This document shows, piece after piece, positions 22,526 to 34,683 of a stretch of DNA of 64,000 bases. Source of the DNA: Hemerocallis citrina (lineage: Eukaryota; Streptophyta; Magnoliopsida; Asparagales; Asphodelaceae). The position numbers and the translations under genes are program-made. Under the pieces are notes generated by a model, which did no database searches, was not told the origin of the DNA, and saw only the letters and a program-made list of their open reading frames with translations. Position 1 is the stretch's first letter. Each line of letters opens with the position of its first letter. The stretch is taken from assembly GCA_017893485.1 (NCBI GenBank), contig CM030365.1:47362458-47426457 (forward strand), read 5' to 3'.

Positions 22526-23676
22526 CTGCAACAACTCCCAAAGCAGTCTCAGCATCCAGTGTGGTCAAGTTGTAGGCCTGACCACGACCCACAGGAAGAT
22601 TACCCCTAGGAGCGGCTCTCCTCTGATCAAGGATTTAGCTCTGTCGGGGAAGTGGTGGTCCACCTTGACCACGAACAAGTGCCCCCTGTGGAGTGGAACC
22701 TCCAACTGGTGTCTGGAGCCTTGACTTAGGGCAATCACGGACCATATGATCATTGCCTCCACACAGAAGACACATGCGATTAGCTATCTTGCCATCTTGG
22801 CGCAAATTTCCAGACTTCCAGCAATATGAACAAACCAATTGTGGCCTCTGATCAGCAGGTGGGTATGGTAGTGCCATTGCAGGAGGGGTTGGAATTGGCC
22901 GCCTAATAGGCCCTCGCAGCAACAGGGTGCGTGGCAGAACGCTGAATAGCACGCTTCTTCGTACTAGCCTGTTCCTGAATTCTTCCAGCATCTAGGATAT
23001 CATCATAAGAACAAAGTCGCAAGGCAACAAGACGATCCCGAATCTCAATATCCAAGCCCAACAGGAAACAATGGCCTTTATCTTCATCATTTGCCACCAA
23101 GGAGGTAGCGAAACGACTTAGTCAGGTGAATTCTACAGCGTACTCGTCCACGGTCCGACTCCCCTTAGTTAAAGAAACAAACTATTGTTCCATCTCATTC
23201 TTGGTGGCATTAGGGAAGAACTTCATGAGAAAGCTCTCAGTGAAGGTCGCCCAGGGAATGGGTCACCCTAATCGTTCAGCCTCAGCTTGCCACTAGATGT
23301 GGGCAAGATCAACAAGTTGGATGCTCAAAACATCCACATGATCAACATCTGCTATACGCGCTGCACTCAACAGCGGAGCAGTCCTGATAAGCAATTGCTC
23401 GGCTTCAAGTGGATCTTCAGTGCTCGAGAACTTGATTGGATGGAGCCTCATGAAATCAGCCACATTACCAGGTCTCGGTGGCGGCAACACGGGGATAGGC
23501 ACAACGAGTTCTCTATTAGAAGCTTCGTAAGCCATTCTCAACTGTTCATTATGTTCCCGTAGCATCCGTAACATCAGTTCATTGTACTCACGCTGCATTT
23601 GCATCATCTGCGCAATAGTGGACTCATCAGACTGATCATCTTCAGGATGGGAAGATGAAGCACCTCTCCTAACCAC
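22526..23676 (-). pseudogene. gag: Gag of the left X unit
   Basis: From ATG at 23676 the protein begins MVRRGASSSHPEDDQSDES, followed by a helical Gln/Met/Arg-rich stretch, then ADFMRLHPIKFSSTEDPLEAE, the typical start of chromovirus gag. FVSLTKGSRTVDEYAVEF and a CCHC knuckle (CLLCGGNDHMVRDC, about 22735-22780) follow. Two nonsense codons near 23275 and 23293 and further breaks inactivate it. The primer site and LTR b lie just upstream, giving it a normal gag leader of about 180 bp. Confidence 0.88.
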
Positions 23677-23860
23677 GGTCTCTAATAAAAATCAATTGGT
23701 TAGCGTCCAGATCATGAGTTGGTTATCGATTATTCATGTGAGTATTGTATTGCGCATATTGTTGAGTCAAACCGATATAACCCAAATCTGATTAATATAT
23801 TAATCAAAGCCAAACTTCCTTTCGTTAGTCACGTCTGACTGATATATTATCCAAACCAGG

Positions 23861-23872
23861 GCTCTAATACCA
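23861..23872 (-). other. Primer binding site of the left X unit (degenerate)
   Basis: The minus strand reads TGGTATTAGAGC, one change from the Met tRNA complement, ten bases after the LTR end. It fixes LTR b as a 5' LTR for the left unit. Confidence 0.8.
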
Positions 23873-23882
23873 CTAAAAACCT

Positions 23883-26800
23883 TGTCACGCCATGCTTCCA
23901 AAAAATACGGAATACGAGCACATGACATTGGCCCAGGGAACGACTAATGTTCATCCATAAAATATTATCCGATCAACTCAACAATATAATCAATACAGAT
24001 AATTGTGCAGGCAATAATAATAATCTCATGAACGATAGTACTTGGAATGAAGCAATATGAAATATCCAAATACAATAAACCAACGTCTTGAAAGGATAAT
24101 AAAATCCGGGACATAAGCCCAATACAGTAATAATCCAGTCACAAATAGATAATAAGTTTCAATACATTAAGTTCATTAAAAATAACATTCAATTATAAAA
24201 CAGTAGTTCTTTAAAAAGTTTTCTCTCCAATCTCAGCAGGAAATTCTCCTCCATTACCTGTGTACAGCAAGTTATGGACAGCATGTAGAGAAAGCAAAGA
24301 ACATTGGAATAATGGTATAACAATGAATCAAAGGATCAATAGGAATCAATAACATGGGACAATAATCAATAAACAATGTCACAATAATCGATGCAATGGT
24401 ATAGACAATGATTCAATATTCGATAACAATATTCAATGGTATCAATAACACTTAAACAATATTTGGTATCAATAGGAACAATGATGTACAATATGCAATG
24501 TCGATGTTGTGTCAATTCTTATGTCTATTAATCATTTAAGCCTAACTAATGCATGTACTACTTCATCCCATGCTACAGGTTCATGCATACAATCAATTTC
24601 GTTTAGACCGAGTGGTAAATTCTATAGATCATGTGTCGGTACGATAATCACTAATACGATACAATATTATTGCTCGATACATTACAATGATTCACTGATT
24701 CATTGATACGATACATTGATACGATTCATTAGTACGATTCATTGATGCACTACACGAAAGATTGGGATACCGTAGTCAGCGCTCCACAATCAATCGATAA
24801 ACACTGGCCGACACAGTCACTATATTATTCACCACTCAAGTCATTCCCTTAAACCTCGGCTTATTAATTATTTTATCAATGCAACTATACAATATGCAAT
24901 TATTGTACATTTCGATAAACGATAATATCAATAGGGAAACAATAGGATGATAGCATAAAGTAGGATAATTAGAATGATGACAATAACTCATTAGGATCAT
25001 TCAATACAACATACATACTTTAATTAATGCAATATTACGATATGGGAATAATTAATCTATTAAAATTTGAAATATAAAATTCTAGACAGCAAGAGTAGTC
25101 TGTACAAAAATACAGTTTTCCGCTGTTTCAGAACTCGAAAACTAAATCCATCAGAAATTCTACAAACTAGACTTCCACACGGTACCAACGCATATTTAAA
25201 GTTCAAAATCCGACAATAGTAGCTTGGTCAATCACATTGTTTTTTTTTTCAGATTTCATGTTCAGGCAGAATTTCTACATCATGTTATTTTATTTTTAGA
25301 ATCAGCAAAAACTCATTAATAAATTCATTAAAAATATTTTCTAGACTCCTAAACATGTTGAGAAACAATCTAGAAATTTTTAGTGTAAAATTTTATCATT
25401 TGATCAGCCTTTTTACAGGTTTAATCATGCAAGATACAAGAATCTGAAAATCTGAAATTAAAAACATAACTGTAGTCAAACAGGCATAACTTTTGCTACA
25501 CAACTCGGAGTTTAGAAATTCAAGATATTTTGGAAACTAGAAAGATAAGGCTACAATTCATATTCCGAAAGTTGCTTATTTTAAGATCATTTACTGGGTC
25601 GAAAATAGTAGTCAACATACAGGCCAGCAAGCAAGATACAGGTTTTAGGGTATTTTCATGAAAATAAATTAATTAAACATGATGAATATCAATTCTGTTA
25701 GTCGACAAACTTCTCAATCAGCATGAAGGGTGTCAAAACAGAAAAATAAGATTAAGAATATATACATGCATCAATTTATCATCAATCATCCATCAATCCA
25801 TCAAACAACATACAACCTAACAATTCATTCTACAATAACTTATTTGTGTGACAATTATATGAACAACCCTATTCTCAATTCTATATGAATGCATAAAAGA
25901 TTCATTTTATAGAGTAAAAAGCGGCACGATGTCAAATAATTTGGGGTTAGCTCCTGTAAACCCTTAATAGACCCAACGAAAGAGATGAACAGTGTATAAT
26001 ACGATAACAAAACGATCTACTTATAAGAGTTTCAACAAAACTTGAATTTGATACAATTAACAATTCAAGAGGACAGTGACTTGCCTTAATAACAGTGAAA
26101 ACGAATACTAAAAATAATGTGATAAAAATTAGCACGTGCAATATACGTGCAAAAGCAAAGAGTCAAAGTAGCAACAGTAGCAAGAAGAGAACTCGGCAAT
26201 CTCAGCAATCAACAAAGAGACAGCAGCAAACAGCGGCCAAGCCAAGGGGCAGCGGAGCTGGCGACTAGGTGCGGCATCCACGGTAAGGTCGAGCGTCGGC
26301 ACTGTGGGCGGCGCGAAATGGTCGAAGAGGGATTGGGGGTTTTGGCTGATCATCAGAAATAAGGAGGGATTGGGGTTTTGGTTGGGCGGCTTTGAGGGCG
26401 TCGACGGGAGGGGCTGACGATCAGGGGGTTGCCGGAGGACGGAGTGGACAAAGGGGCGCCAGAGAGATGGTCGGAGAAGGGGCTCGGTAATGGGTTAGGA
26501 GGTTTAGGCGGGAAACTGTGGTCAGGGAGAGAGAACGAGGAGGAGAGAGGAGAGAGGAGAGAGAATAAGCAACTAGGATTTCAAAATTGTGCAATTTTTA
26601 GGGTTTGTAGAAAAGTTGTATTTATAGGGTACAATTAGGGTGTTAGATTAGCAGTTTAGGATCCAATAAAAGCAGTTTTGGGTCAAGAACAAATGAAATT
26701 GGGTTATAGGGTTCAATAAGAGATAGATCTAAGTAAATAAGGTTCAAATAAAATTACCCACAATTAATAAAAGAAATTAGGAACAACAAGAATAGCTCAA

Positions 26801-26937
26801 TCAACAACAACGAAGAATTTCATGAACGAAACTTAATTAAAATAATCAAGAAGGAAGAAAACAGGGTATTTTATTCAATTACAAATAAAAATATTACAAA
26901 AGGGGGGAAAATGAAAATAGCGGAAACGGTAGTCACA
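23883..26937 (-). repeat. Middle LTR of family X (3055 bp, complete)
   Basis: Minus strand: TGTGACTACCG at 26937 to GGCGTGACA at 23883. It serves as 5' LTR for the left unit and 3' LTR for the right unit, whose polypurine tract (AAAGGGGTAGGAT) abuts it. It has a TATA box (CCCTATAAATAC, about 26628), a GC-rich leader (26145-26560), and a GC-type 5' splice site AAG/GCAAGT (26084-26085). Near 24640-24740 are TGATACGATTCA-type tandem repeats. It keeps the empty hAT target GTTTAATC at 25419-25426. Confidence 0.9.
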
Positions 26938-28983
26938 ATCCTACCCCTTTACAATAAAATTTTGTCCTCGAAATTTAAGCAAGTAGTAGTAAGGTAACCC
27001 CGAAGAAAAGAAAGAACAATAAATACTCAAAAAGATGAGGAAACCTCTTCGGAATCACACTTTCAAGCTCCCAAGTCGACTCACCAGGGTGCGTGAGGAT
27101 TCCAAGTCACACAAACCAACTTGATAACCTTATTCTTCAAAATCTTCTCCCTTCGGTCCACAATCGACACTAGATGAATCTCACAAGACAAATCTGGTCG
27201 AACCGACAACTCCAAATAGTCAATAACATGACTATCATCCCGAACATACTTTTTGAGCTGCGAAACATAGAAGACGCCATGCACTCCAGAAAGAGTTGGT
27301 GGCAACGCGAGTCTATAGGCCACTTTGCCTACTCGCTCCACCACATCGAACGAACCAATGAATCTAGGGCTCAACTTGGCCCCACCACCAAAACACCGTG
27401 AGGAATACTTGAGGAACACATGATCACCCACTGCGAACTCCAACGGTATCCTGTGCATGTTTGCCAATTTCCTCTGCTTATCCTATGCGGCTTGTAAATG
27501 CTTCCTAATCTGGACCACTGTATCAACAGTCTTCGTGATCAATTATGGCCCCAAAAGCTTCCTCTCACCAATGTCATCCCAGCACACTGGTGATCTACAC
27601 TTCTGACCATACAAGACTTCATACGGGGCTGCCTGAAGACTAGCTTGGTAGCTATTATTTTATGAAAACTCCACCAAGTGTAAATGATCTTCCCAAGATC
27701 CTCCAAACTGAAGCACACAGGACCACAACATATCCTCCAAGGTATGAATAGTCCTCTCTGATTGACCATCTGTCTATGGATGGAATGTAGTACTGAACTT
27801 CAGCTTACTCCCAAGACTATTCTAGAATCTCTCCCAAAATTGAGATCTGAATCTAGTATCTCTGTCTGATATAATACTGACAGGAACACCGTGCAATCTC
27901 ACAATCTCCTACATATACTTCTCTACAAGGCTCTCTATAACTGAACAACTCTGAAATGAATGAAATGAGCACTCTTCGTCAAGCGATCCACAATCACCTA
28001 AATGGCATTGTGACCCTTGGGACTTCTAGGCAAAGCACTAACAAAATCCATAGTGATATTCTCTCACTTCCACTCCGAAATAGGAAGCGGTTGAAGAAGT
28101 CCAGCAGTCCTCTGATGTTCTGCTTTCACATGCTGACTGATCAGACACTGAGAAACAAATCTTGTAACATCCCTCTTCATGCACTGCCATAAGAAATGCA
28201 ACTTCAAATCCTGATACATCTTTGTACCACCGGGATGAATAGAATACTGCGAATGGTGGGCTTCTCCAAGTAACCTCTGCCTGACTTCTCCCTTCGGAAC
28301 ACATAGACGGGTCCCAAAGCGGAGAGATCCATCCTCATGAATCCCCAAATCAGTCCTTGTACCAACCTCAACCTCAGTTCGAAACTACTGCAACTTCACA
28401 TCACCAGTCTATGCCTCCATAATCTGATCCACCAAAGATGACTGCAACTAAAGCACCATAAAGCTCTGCTCGGGACCAGGCAATACCACACCCAATTCCA
28501 ATCTCCTTATAGCTTCCACCAGTTCCTTCTGCTTAGTAAGAACCATAGCAACAGGTATTCTGCTCAAAGCCTCAGGCACTGAATTAATCTTGCTTGGGTG
28601 ATATTGCAAACTGATATCATAATCCGCTATCAGTTCCAACCATCGCCTTTGCCTCATATTCAGCTCCTTCTGAGTGAACACATACTTGAGACTTTTGTGG
28701 TCAGTGAAGATCTTCACTCGGTCTCCAAGTAAATAATGCCTCCAAATCTTCTAGGAAAAAATCACGGCAACAAACTCCAAATCATGTGTAGGATAGTTCT
28801 TCTCATGCGACCTCATTTTCCTAGATGCATATGCAACAACCTTGCCTCGTTGCAGCAAAACAGCAACCAAACCTCTACCTAAAGCATCACAATGAATTAC
28901 GAAACTTCCAAACCCATCCGGTATAGTCAACACAGGTGCTGATGTCAACCGATTCTTCAGTTCAACGAAGGCTGCTTCACAGG
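26938..28983 (-). pseudogene. pol: RNase H and integrase of the right X unit
   Basis: Read on the minus strand from 28978: [20 protein letters not shown] and [19 protein letters not shown] (RNase H), FTDHKSLKY and [18 protein letters not shown]. Then the integrase zinc finger (HHSQYSIHPGGTKMYQD, with the last cysteine pair reduced to C-x-x-S), TMDF and LTKSAHF of the catalytic core with stops, and GDHVFLKYSS, GPRFIG-like and HGVFYVSQLKKYV motifs (27081-27467). It ends near 27081 with WNPHAPW, where a chromodomain would follow. Several nonsense codons and shifts are present. Upstream coding sequence is separated from it by the solo LTR at 28984. Confidence 0.88.
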
Positions 28984-31900
28984 TGTCACACCCCGCTTCC
29001 CAGAAAGGAATACAGAATACGGATACGTGACTAAGTCCAGCAAATGATTTTCATCATCCATAAGCTGTCAGGATCTTTATAACATTTCACAGGAATAATC
29101 GGAGTAGGAAGCAAGAGAAGTCAACCACGCATGCATAACCGAATCAATATACCAACAGGAATTTACTTGAAATAAAATATAATAAACTCAAATAAACCAG
29201 ATCTGAACCAGTCAATAATTCTGGGTCACATTGCCCAATACAAAAATAATCCAAGTAACAGATACAATTATTCGAAATGAACAACAAGAAATAATAATAA
29301 TAACAGCAAGAACTCCAGCATCTAATATCTCAGATCACCTACTCCATCAGGCAACTGGTCACCATGATCTGCAATTTAATAAATTGTAGGAAGAGAAAAA
29401 AGAAAACAAAACGTCCGTCAATGTAAGTTACAGGGCCGCTTGTAGTGCAGGCACAAGTACAGAAAAGAATAAACAAATATAGAGTAACAACGGAAATAAC
29501 ATAGCATGGAATAAGCATGTCAACAAAGTAGGATAACTAACATGAATCAGGAAACAAAATCAAGTAACATGATATACTAACAGGGTACAGGTAACATGCA
29601 TCAAGTGTCACGCAAGAAGGTAAACAGATAATCGGGTATACAGGTAAACAGGTAACAGATGAACAGGTGAACAAATAAACAGGTGAACAAGTAAACAGGT
29701 GAACAGGTAAACAGGTATACAGGTAGCATGTATATGTATCATGTAACAGGTGTCATGTTATGTCAAGTCTTGTATTATTACTATCTAGGTAACACTTCAT
29801 GTGTCCCAGGTTTTTACCACATGGTTACTACATTCAAATAAGTTTCGTTTAGATTTCGTAGTGGAGTCCATAGGACCGTGTACTCGGGGATCAGAAAAAT
29901 AGGAACAGGAACAGGTACAGGAACAGGCACAGGTAGAACATAATGGTCCTCTTCCGAGTACACCTTCCTATAGGAAAGTGTGTAGTCAGGTAATCAGGTA
30001 AACAGGATCGTGTATCATGTAGTCATGAACACGTAATAGGTGAGAAACATGGGCCCCCTACTAAGTACGCATTTCTATATTTTTCACTACTAGATCTTTC
30101 CCTTAACCCCGGCTTGGTTATTTGTTATTATTATCAAATAGGCATGTATGTGTCACAAAACAGGGCAAGAATAACAAGGCATGATCAAGTAACAGTTTTA
30201 GGTTGAAAGATAAACATGTACAGGTGATAGCCAACACATGAAAGGATAGAATAACGAAAATCCTAGTTCACGATAGCAAGATGGTATTGCACTAAATCTT
30301 GAATTCCCGTTGCTACAAACATGTAAACCTGGATCCGTCAGAGAATCTAGAAAATAGACTTCCGGCCGAATCCAGAAAATATATATAAGTCATATGGTAT
30401 TTCACAACAACAGGACTCAAAACGGGTTTGTATCCATAAAACATGTTCAGCCAGAAATCAGAAGTTTGTATTCAAGAACAGGAAAACAGCATAAAAACTT
30501 ACTGATTAAATCCAAGAAAAATCTGGGGTATTTCCTAGTATGTTTAGTAACAAAAAATAAAGTTTCATAATTTTTCAACATAGATAGAATATTCAAGTAA
30601 AATCAGGATGCGGCAAGATACAATAGTTTTGTAAATCTGGAATCATAAGCACAATAGTACTAAAACAGCAATATCTCACAAAATATAAATTAAAATCCAG
30701 ATCTGTCAAAAGGGTAATAAAATAGATACAGAAGGCTACAATTCATATTTACAAAGTTTTTATAGAAAGCAAATAGATTCAGGTCGAAATTATATTTCTT
30801 TACAGAACAGCATGAAAATTTTGCAAGTATAGTGGTTGTTTGCAAGTATAGAATAGTTTATAAAAGTTATCAATTAAATGCATAAAAATTAGGTGTTAAT
30901 CCCAATCAAGTCTAGTTGTAACTAGCGAAATATTAGATCAAAATATTAACTTTAACATCAGTAGAAAAATAAATTAGCATCCACAATTCATGTAAAACTG
31001 GATCTGGAATTTTAAACACATAAGTAGTAAAATAGTCATAACTCGCAACTCATAAATCAAAACTGAGATATCATAAAATCTAGAAAGTAAACAGAATTCT
31101 CTATAATTCTTATTCACAAATAGTTTTCATATACTGACCTTAATAGGGTCTAAAATACTGAACAAAAGGGAGAATTGGCAAAACAGAAAATATCCTTCAT
31201 GCACAAAATCAACTAGTTCATATGAAACTCATCCAAAACATAACAAACGTGAAATATGATAAACTAGATGTCCAAGCAACATGGTACAGTGTACTTCACA
31301 AGTCTACTACGAGTTATACTACAACGAACACATCATGCACACAAGATCATAAAACACCTCATAATCACGAACACATGCATGTATACAAGAATTGGTTATC
31401 TCTAAGTCTAAATTCATGTTGTGTGTGTAATGAGACAACTACGGGCGGGTCAACACATAGAGACAAGATATAACATGAGTTTTGCACAAGAACTGTCTCC
31501 AGAACAAACCTACACTACAGGCAGTATTTAGTACTTGTATTACACAAAGGAAAGAATACAAGTTACTAGCCTGGAGATGACAACGAAAACGAGGCAAGAA
31601 CGAGAATAACGGGAACAGATTCCTAGACATGAACACAACGAACAAACAAGATGATCACGAACAAGATGAACAACCGATCACGAACAAGATGAAGACGATC
31701 GAGATTACGAACACAATCGGACGGCTGAGAGCAAAGATCAAGATCAAGATTAAGATCAACAAGATCGGACTGTCCAGATCAGATGATGGTGAATATGATG
31801 ATCAAAATCAATCGGATGGTCCAGATCAGAATCAAGGGGACATGATGATCATGATCGCGATGATGATCAAGATCGAACCGACGACCTATATTCAAATGAC

Positions 31901-33173
31901 CAAAAACCCAACAGCAACAACAAGCTTCGGCCCTGGTATGTTTGTGGGTACAGCGATGTCGGCCAGGGGAAGGCCGGGATGCGCACTGGCTGGCGCGAGG
32001 GCTGGCTGAACGGGGCAAAGGCAATGTGAACAGGGGACAGGTCGAGAGTAGCTGGCACTGGGGCTGCTGCTGTCGGCTGTCGTGGCTGCTGACTGTAGGA
32101 GAAGGCAGGGAAGCGCACAGGGGGGTCACGGTGCTGCAGTGATTGCGACGATAGAGCAACGGTAGGAGGAGCACAGGGGAGACGCTACTGTCATGGCGGT
32201 GCGATAGGGAGCAAGGGACCGGGGGTGGCTTGCTGAGGCGAGAGGAGCACAGCGCCAAGGACGTTAGGATGCCGCTGCGGATGTATGGTGGGGACAGGGG
32301 TCACAACTGGCTGTGGGTGGCTTCATCGGGGGTTCTTGCATCGAGAAGGGGCACAGGACGCTCAGGGTGCAGGTCGGAGGGCACACTGGCTCGCGGTGGT
32401 TGGTGACGGCTGAAGGCGACAGGGGCACGGATGTTGATGCTGCTTTTGTCGGCGTCACTCAGGAGGGTACAGGGGCACGGATGTTGCTGACATCGTGACT
32501 GAGAGGTGGGGACAGCAGCTGGCACTTCGGAGAGGAGGCAACACAGGGGTCGACTGCTGGCTGGCGGTGCAGGGGGCGGCACAGGGAGGCTCGTCGCAGG
32601 ATGAAGAGCGGCACTGAGGTGATCGAGGCACCGGATGAGGAGGGAGATAGGGTTGAGAGGGTGAAAACGGCTTGGGTAATAAATAGGGGAGGGGTATAAT
32701 ATATATAGGGTAGTTATTAGGGTTTAGGGGAGCTGACGGGTTGGGTAATTGATAACGGGTATGGGTTTGGGGTGTAAACGGGGTATTGGTTGAAGGGGTT
32801 AATGGGTAATAGGTTATAAAAATCCAATAAGAAAGAATAGGATATTATTAGGATCCAATAGGGTAGATGGATGATCCAATAAAAGATAATAGGGCATCTA
32901 ATTAGACAAAAAAAATCAAGTGGCCATGAACAAAAATTTAATTGGAGCAAACAAATTAAATCGAAGACAATAAATTGGTACAGAAAAAATTAAATCAAAT
33001 CAAGGAAATGTTCAAAGCCACAAAATAGGGTCAAAGTCCAAGCAGATAGATTGACAATGAGAATGGAGATCAAATGCATGGTTCAGCAGAAATAAAAGTG
33101 TAGAAAATGAATAAATACTCAGAAAAAGAAAAAAATACATCCAAAATATGGAAAATGGAAAACAGGGGTTACA
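28984..33173 (-). mobile_element. Solo LTR of family Y (4190 bp) inserted in X pol
   Basis: The insert starts TGTCACACCCCGC and ends GGGGTTACA on the plus strand (minus strand TGTAACCCC...GGTGTGACA). ACAGG lies on both sides (28979-28983 and 33174-33178), and removing the insert with one ACAGG restores uninterrupted pol sequence. There is no internal region, so it is a solo LTR left by LTR-LTR recombination. It holds AACAGGT-type minisatellites (29610-29745), a GC-rich leader (31900-32650) and TATA-like sequence near 32695. Open frames inside it, such as 31779-32258 (-), are leader sequence rather than genes. Confidence 0.93.
29610..29745. repeat. AACAGGT/GAACAGGT minisatellite in LTR Y
   Basis: At least ten imperfect 8-10 bp units (GGTAAACA, GGTGAACA, GGTATACA) run in tandem, with a related run AGGAACAGGTACAGG at 29897-29940. 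Diverged versions (TGATACTTGA, ACCTGTT) recur in the other Y LTRs at 50180-50370 and 51000-51310. Confidence 0.85.
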
Positions 33174-33178
33174 ACAGG

Positions 33179-34516
33179 ACTCATCCCACACAAACTTCTG
33201 ATCCTTCCCAGTCAACTTGGTCAATGGCCCTGCAATCTTCGAGAAATCCCGAACAAACTTCTTGTAGTAACCCGCTAGACCAAGAAAACTCCAACTTCTG
33301 ATACAGACTTCGGTGTCGGCCAATCCTTAACTGCAAAAATCTTAGACGGATCGACAGAAACTCCATCCCCGAAATAATATGGCCCAAGAAAGCAACATGA
33401 TCCAACCAAAACTCACACTTGCTAAGCTTCCCAAACAACTGATGATCCCTCAAAGTTTGCAAAACAACCTTCAAGTGCTCAGCATGCTCATCCCGATTCC
33501 GAGAATAGACAAGAATATCATCAATGAACACCGCCACAAACTTGTCCAAGAAGGGATAGAAAATCCGATTCATCAAGCTCATAAACACAGCTAGGAGCAT
33601 TAGTAACTCCAAAAGGCATCACCAAGAACTCATAGTTCCCTTATCTCATACGAAAAGCAGTCTTCTGTATATCCTCGGCTTTCAACTTAACCTGATGGTA
33701 ACCAGAATGAAGATCTAGCTTCGAAAATATAGAAGCGCCACCAAGTTGATCAAATAGGTCATAAATCCTTGGCTTCTTTACTGTGACATTATTGAGCTCA
33801 CGGTAGTCAATACACAACCTCCGACTACCATCCTTCTTATTGATGAACAGAACTGGAGCTCCCCAAGGCGAAAACACTTTGCCTAATAAAAACTCTATCC
33901 AGCAACTCCTGAATCTGCTCCTTCAATTCAGCCAACTCAACAGGAGCCATTCTGTACGGACTCTTAAAGATAGGAGTTGTTCCTGGCTGAACATCAATAC
34001 TGAACATCACTTCATGTTCCGGCGGTAATCTCGGCAATTCCTCAGGAAAAATATCCAGAAAATCCTGCACAACCAATGGTGTGACAACATCATCAGCACA
34101 GACTTCCTCCATAACTCTATCTTCCTGACTAGCCAACTTCTCCACACAAGCAAGTAGCATTTCACCGGCACAAAATTCAAATTCCTGACGTTCTGGCATA
34201 AACACCACCTTCTTCCTGCAACAGTCAATCACAGCATGAGTGGTACCAAGCCAATCCATTCCCAAGATAACATCAAAACCAGAATTGCTGATGACAATCA
34301 GATCGGCAACAAAATCAACACCACCACTAACCAAGGAACTCTGCTCACAAATCTAAGAACACACGACAACACCTCCACCTGTAGTAATGTTCCAAGCTAC
34401 CGGCATAGCGCTGCTAGCCAAGAGATGTAGGTCAACGAAGCGAGAGGAAAAAAATGAATGAGTAGCACCAGAGTCAAAAATAGAATGAGCAGGAAAGGAA
34501 TGGATAAGGATAATGC
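33179..34516 (-). pseudogene. pol: Protease and reverse transcriptase of the right X unit
   Basis: Minus strand from 34516: IFDSGATHSFFSSRF (intact aspartic protease active site), ILGMDWL, then the linker DFLDIFPEELPRLPPEHE. RT motifs follow: [42 protein letters not shown], the catalytic [11 protein letters not shown] (about 33510-33540) and [14 protein letters not shown], ending [13 protein letters not shown] at the solo-LTR junction. Frames change several times (near 33877, 33640, 33300), so it is not functional. Together with the segment at 26938-28983 it forms one Ty3/gypsy pol in the order PR-RT-RH-IN. Confidence 0.9.
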
Positions 34517-34683
34517 CTAGCAAGAAGTCAAAGTGAGAACACAAAAAGGCAGAAACAAAATGCAAGACACAGACATGAATGGAAAACTAACACGAATAAG
34601 CAACAGAATAGGATCACAAAATAGCAAGAAAATCAAAATGAGATACAAATGAATACAAAAATGAAAAACAACTAAATATATAC
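34517..34683 (-). other. Putative spliceosomal intron at the gag/protease boundary (167 bp), right X unit
   Basis: The donor follows GTTGTTGCAG (GTATATATTTAG, intron base 1 at 34683). The acceptor is TTCTTGCTAG (34517). The intron is T-rich, and 167 is not a multiple of three, so read-through would leave the protease out of frame and meets TAG at the acceptor. Splicing joins G/GC in phase 1 and puts the DSGATHSF active site in the gag frame. Confidence 0.8.

Noticed and set aside
31779..32258. 159-residue minus-strand frame
   Set aside because: It lies in the GC-rich leader of solo LTR Y, is rich in Pro/Ser/Arg and His from simple GATCA-type repeats, and has no domain.
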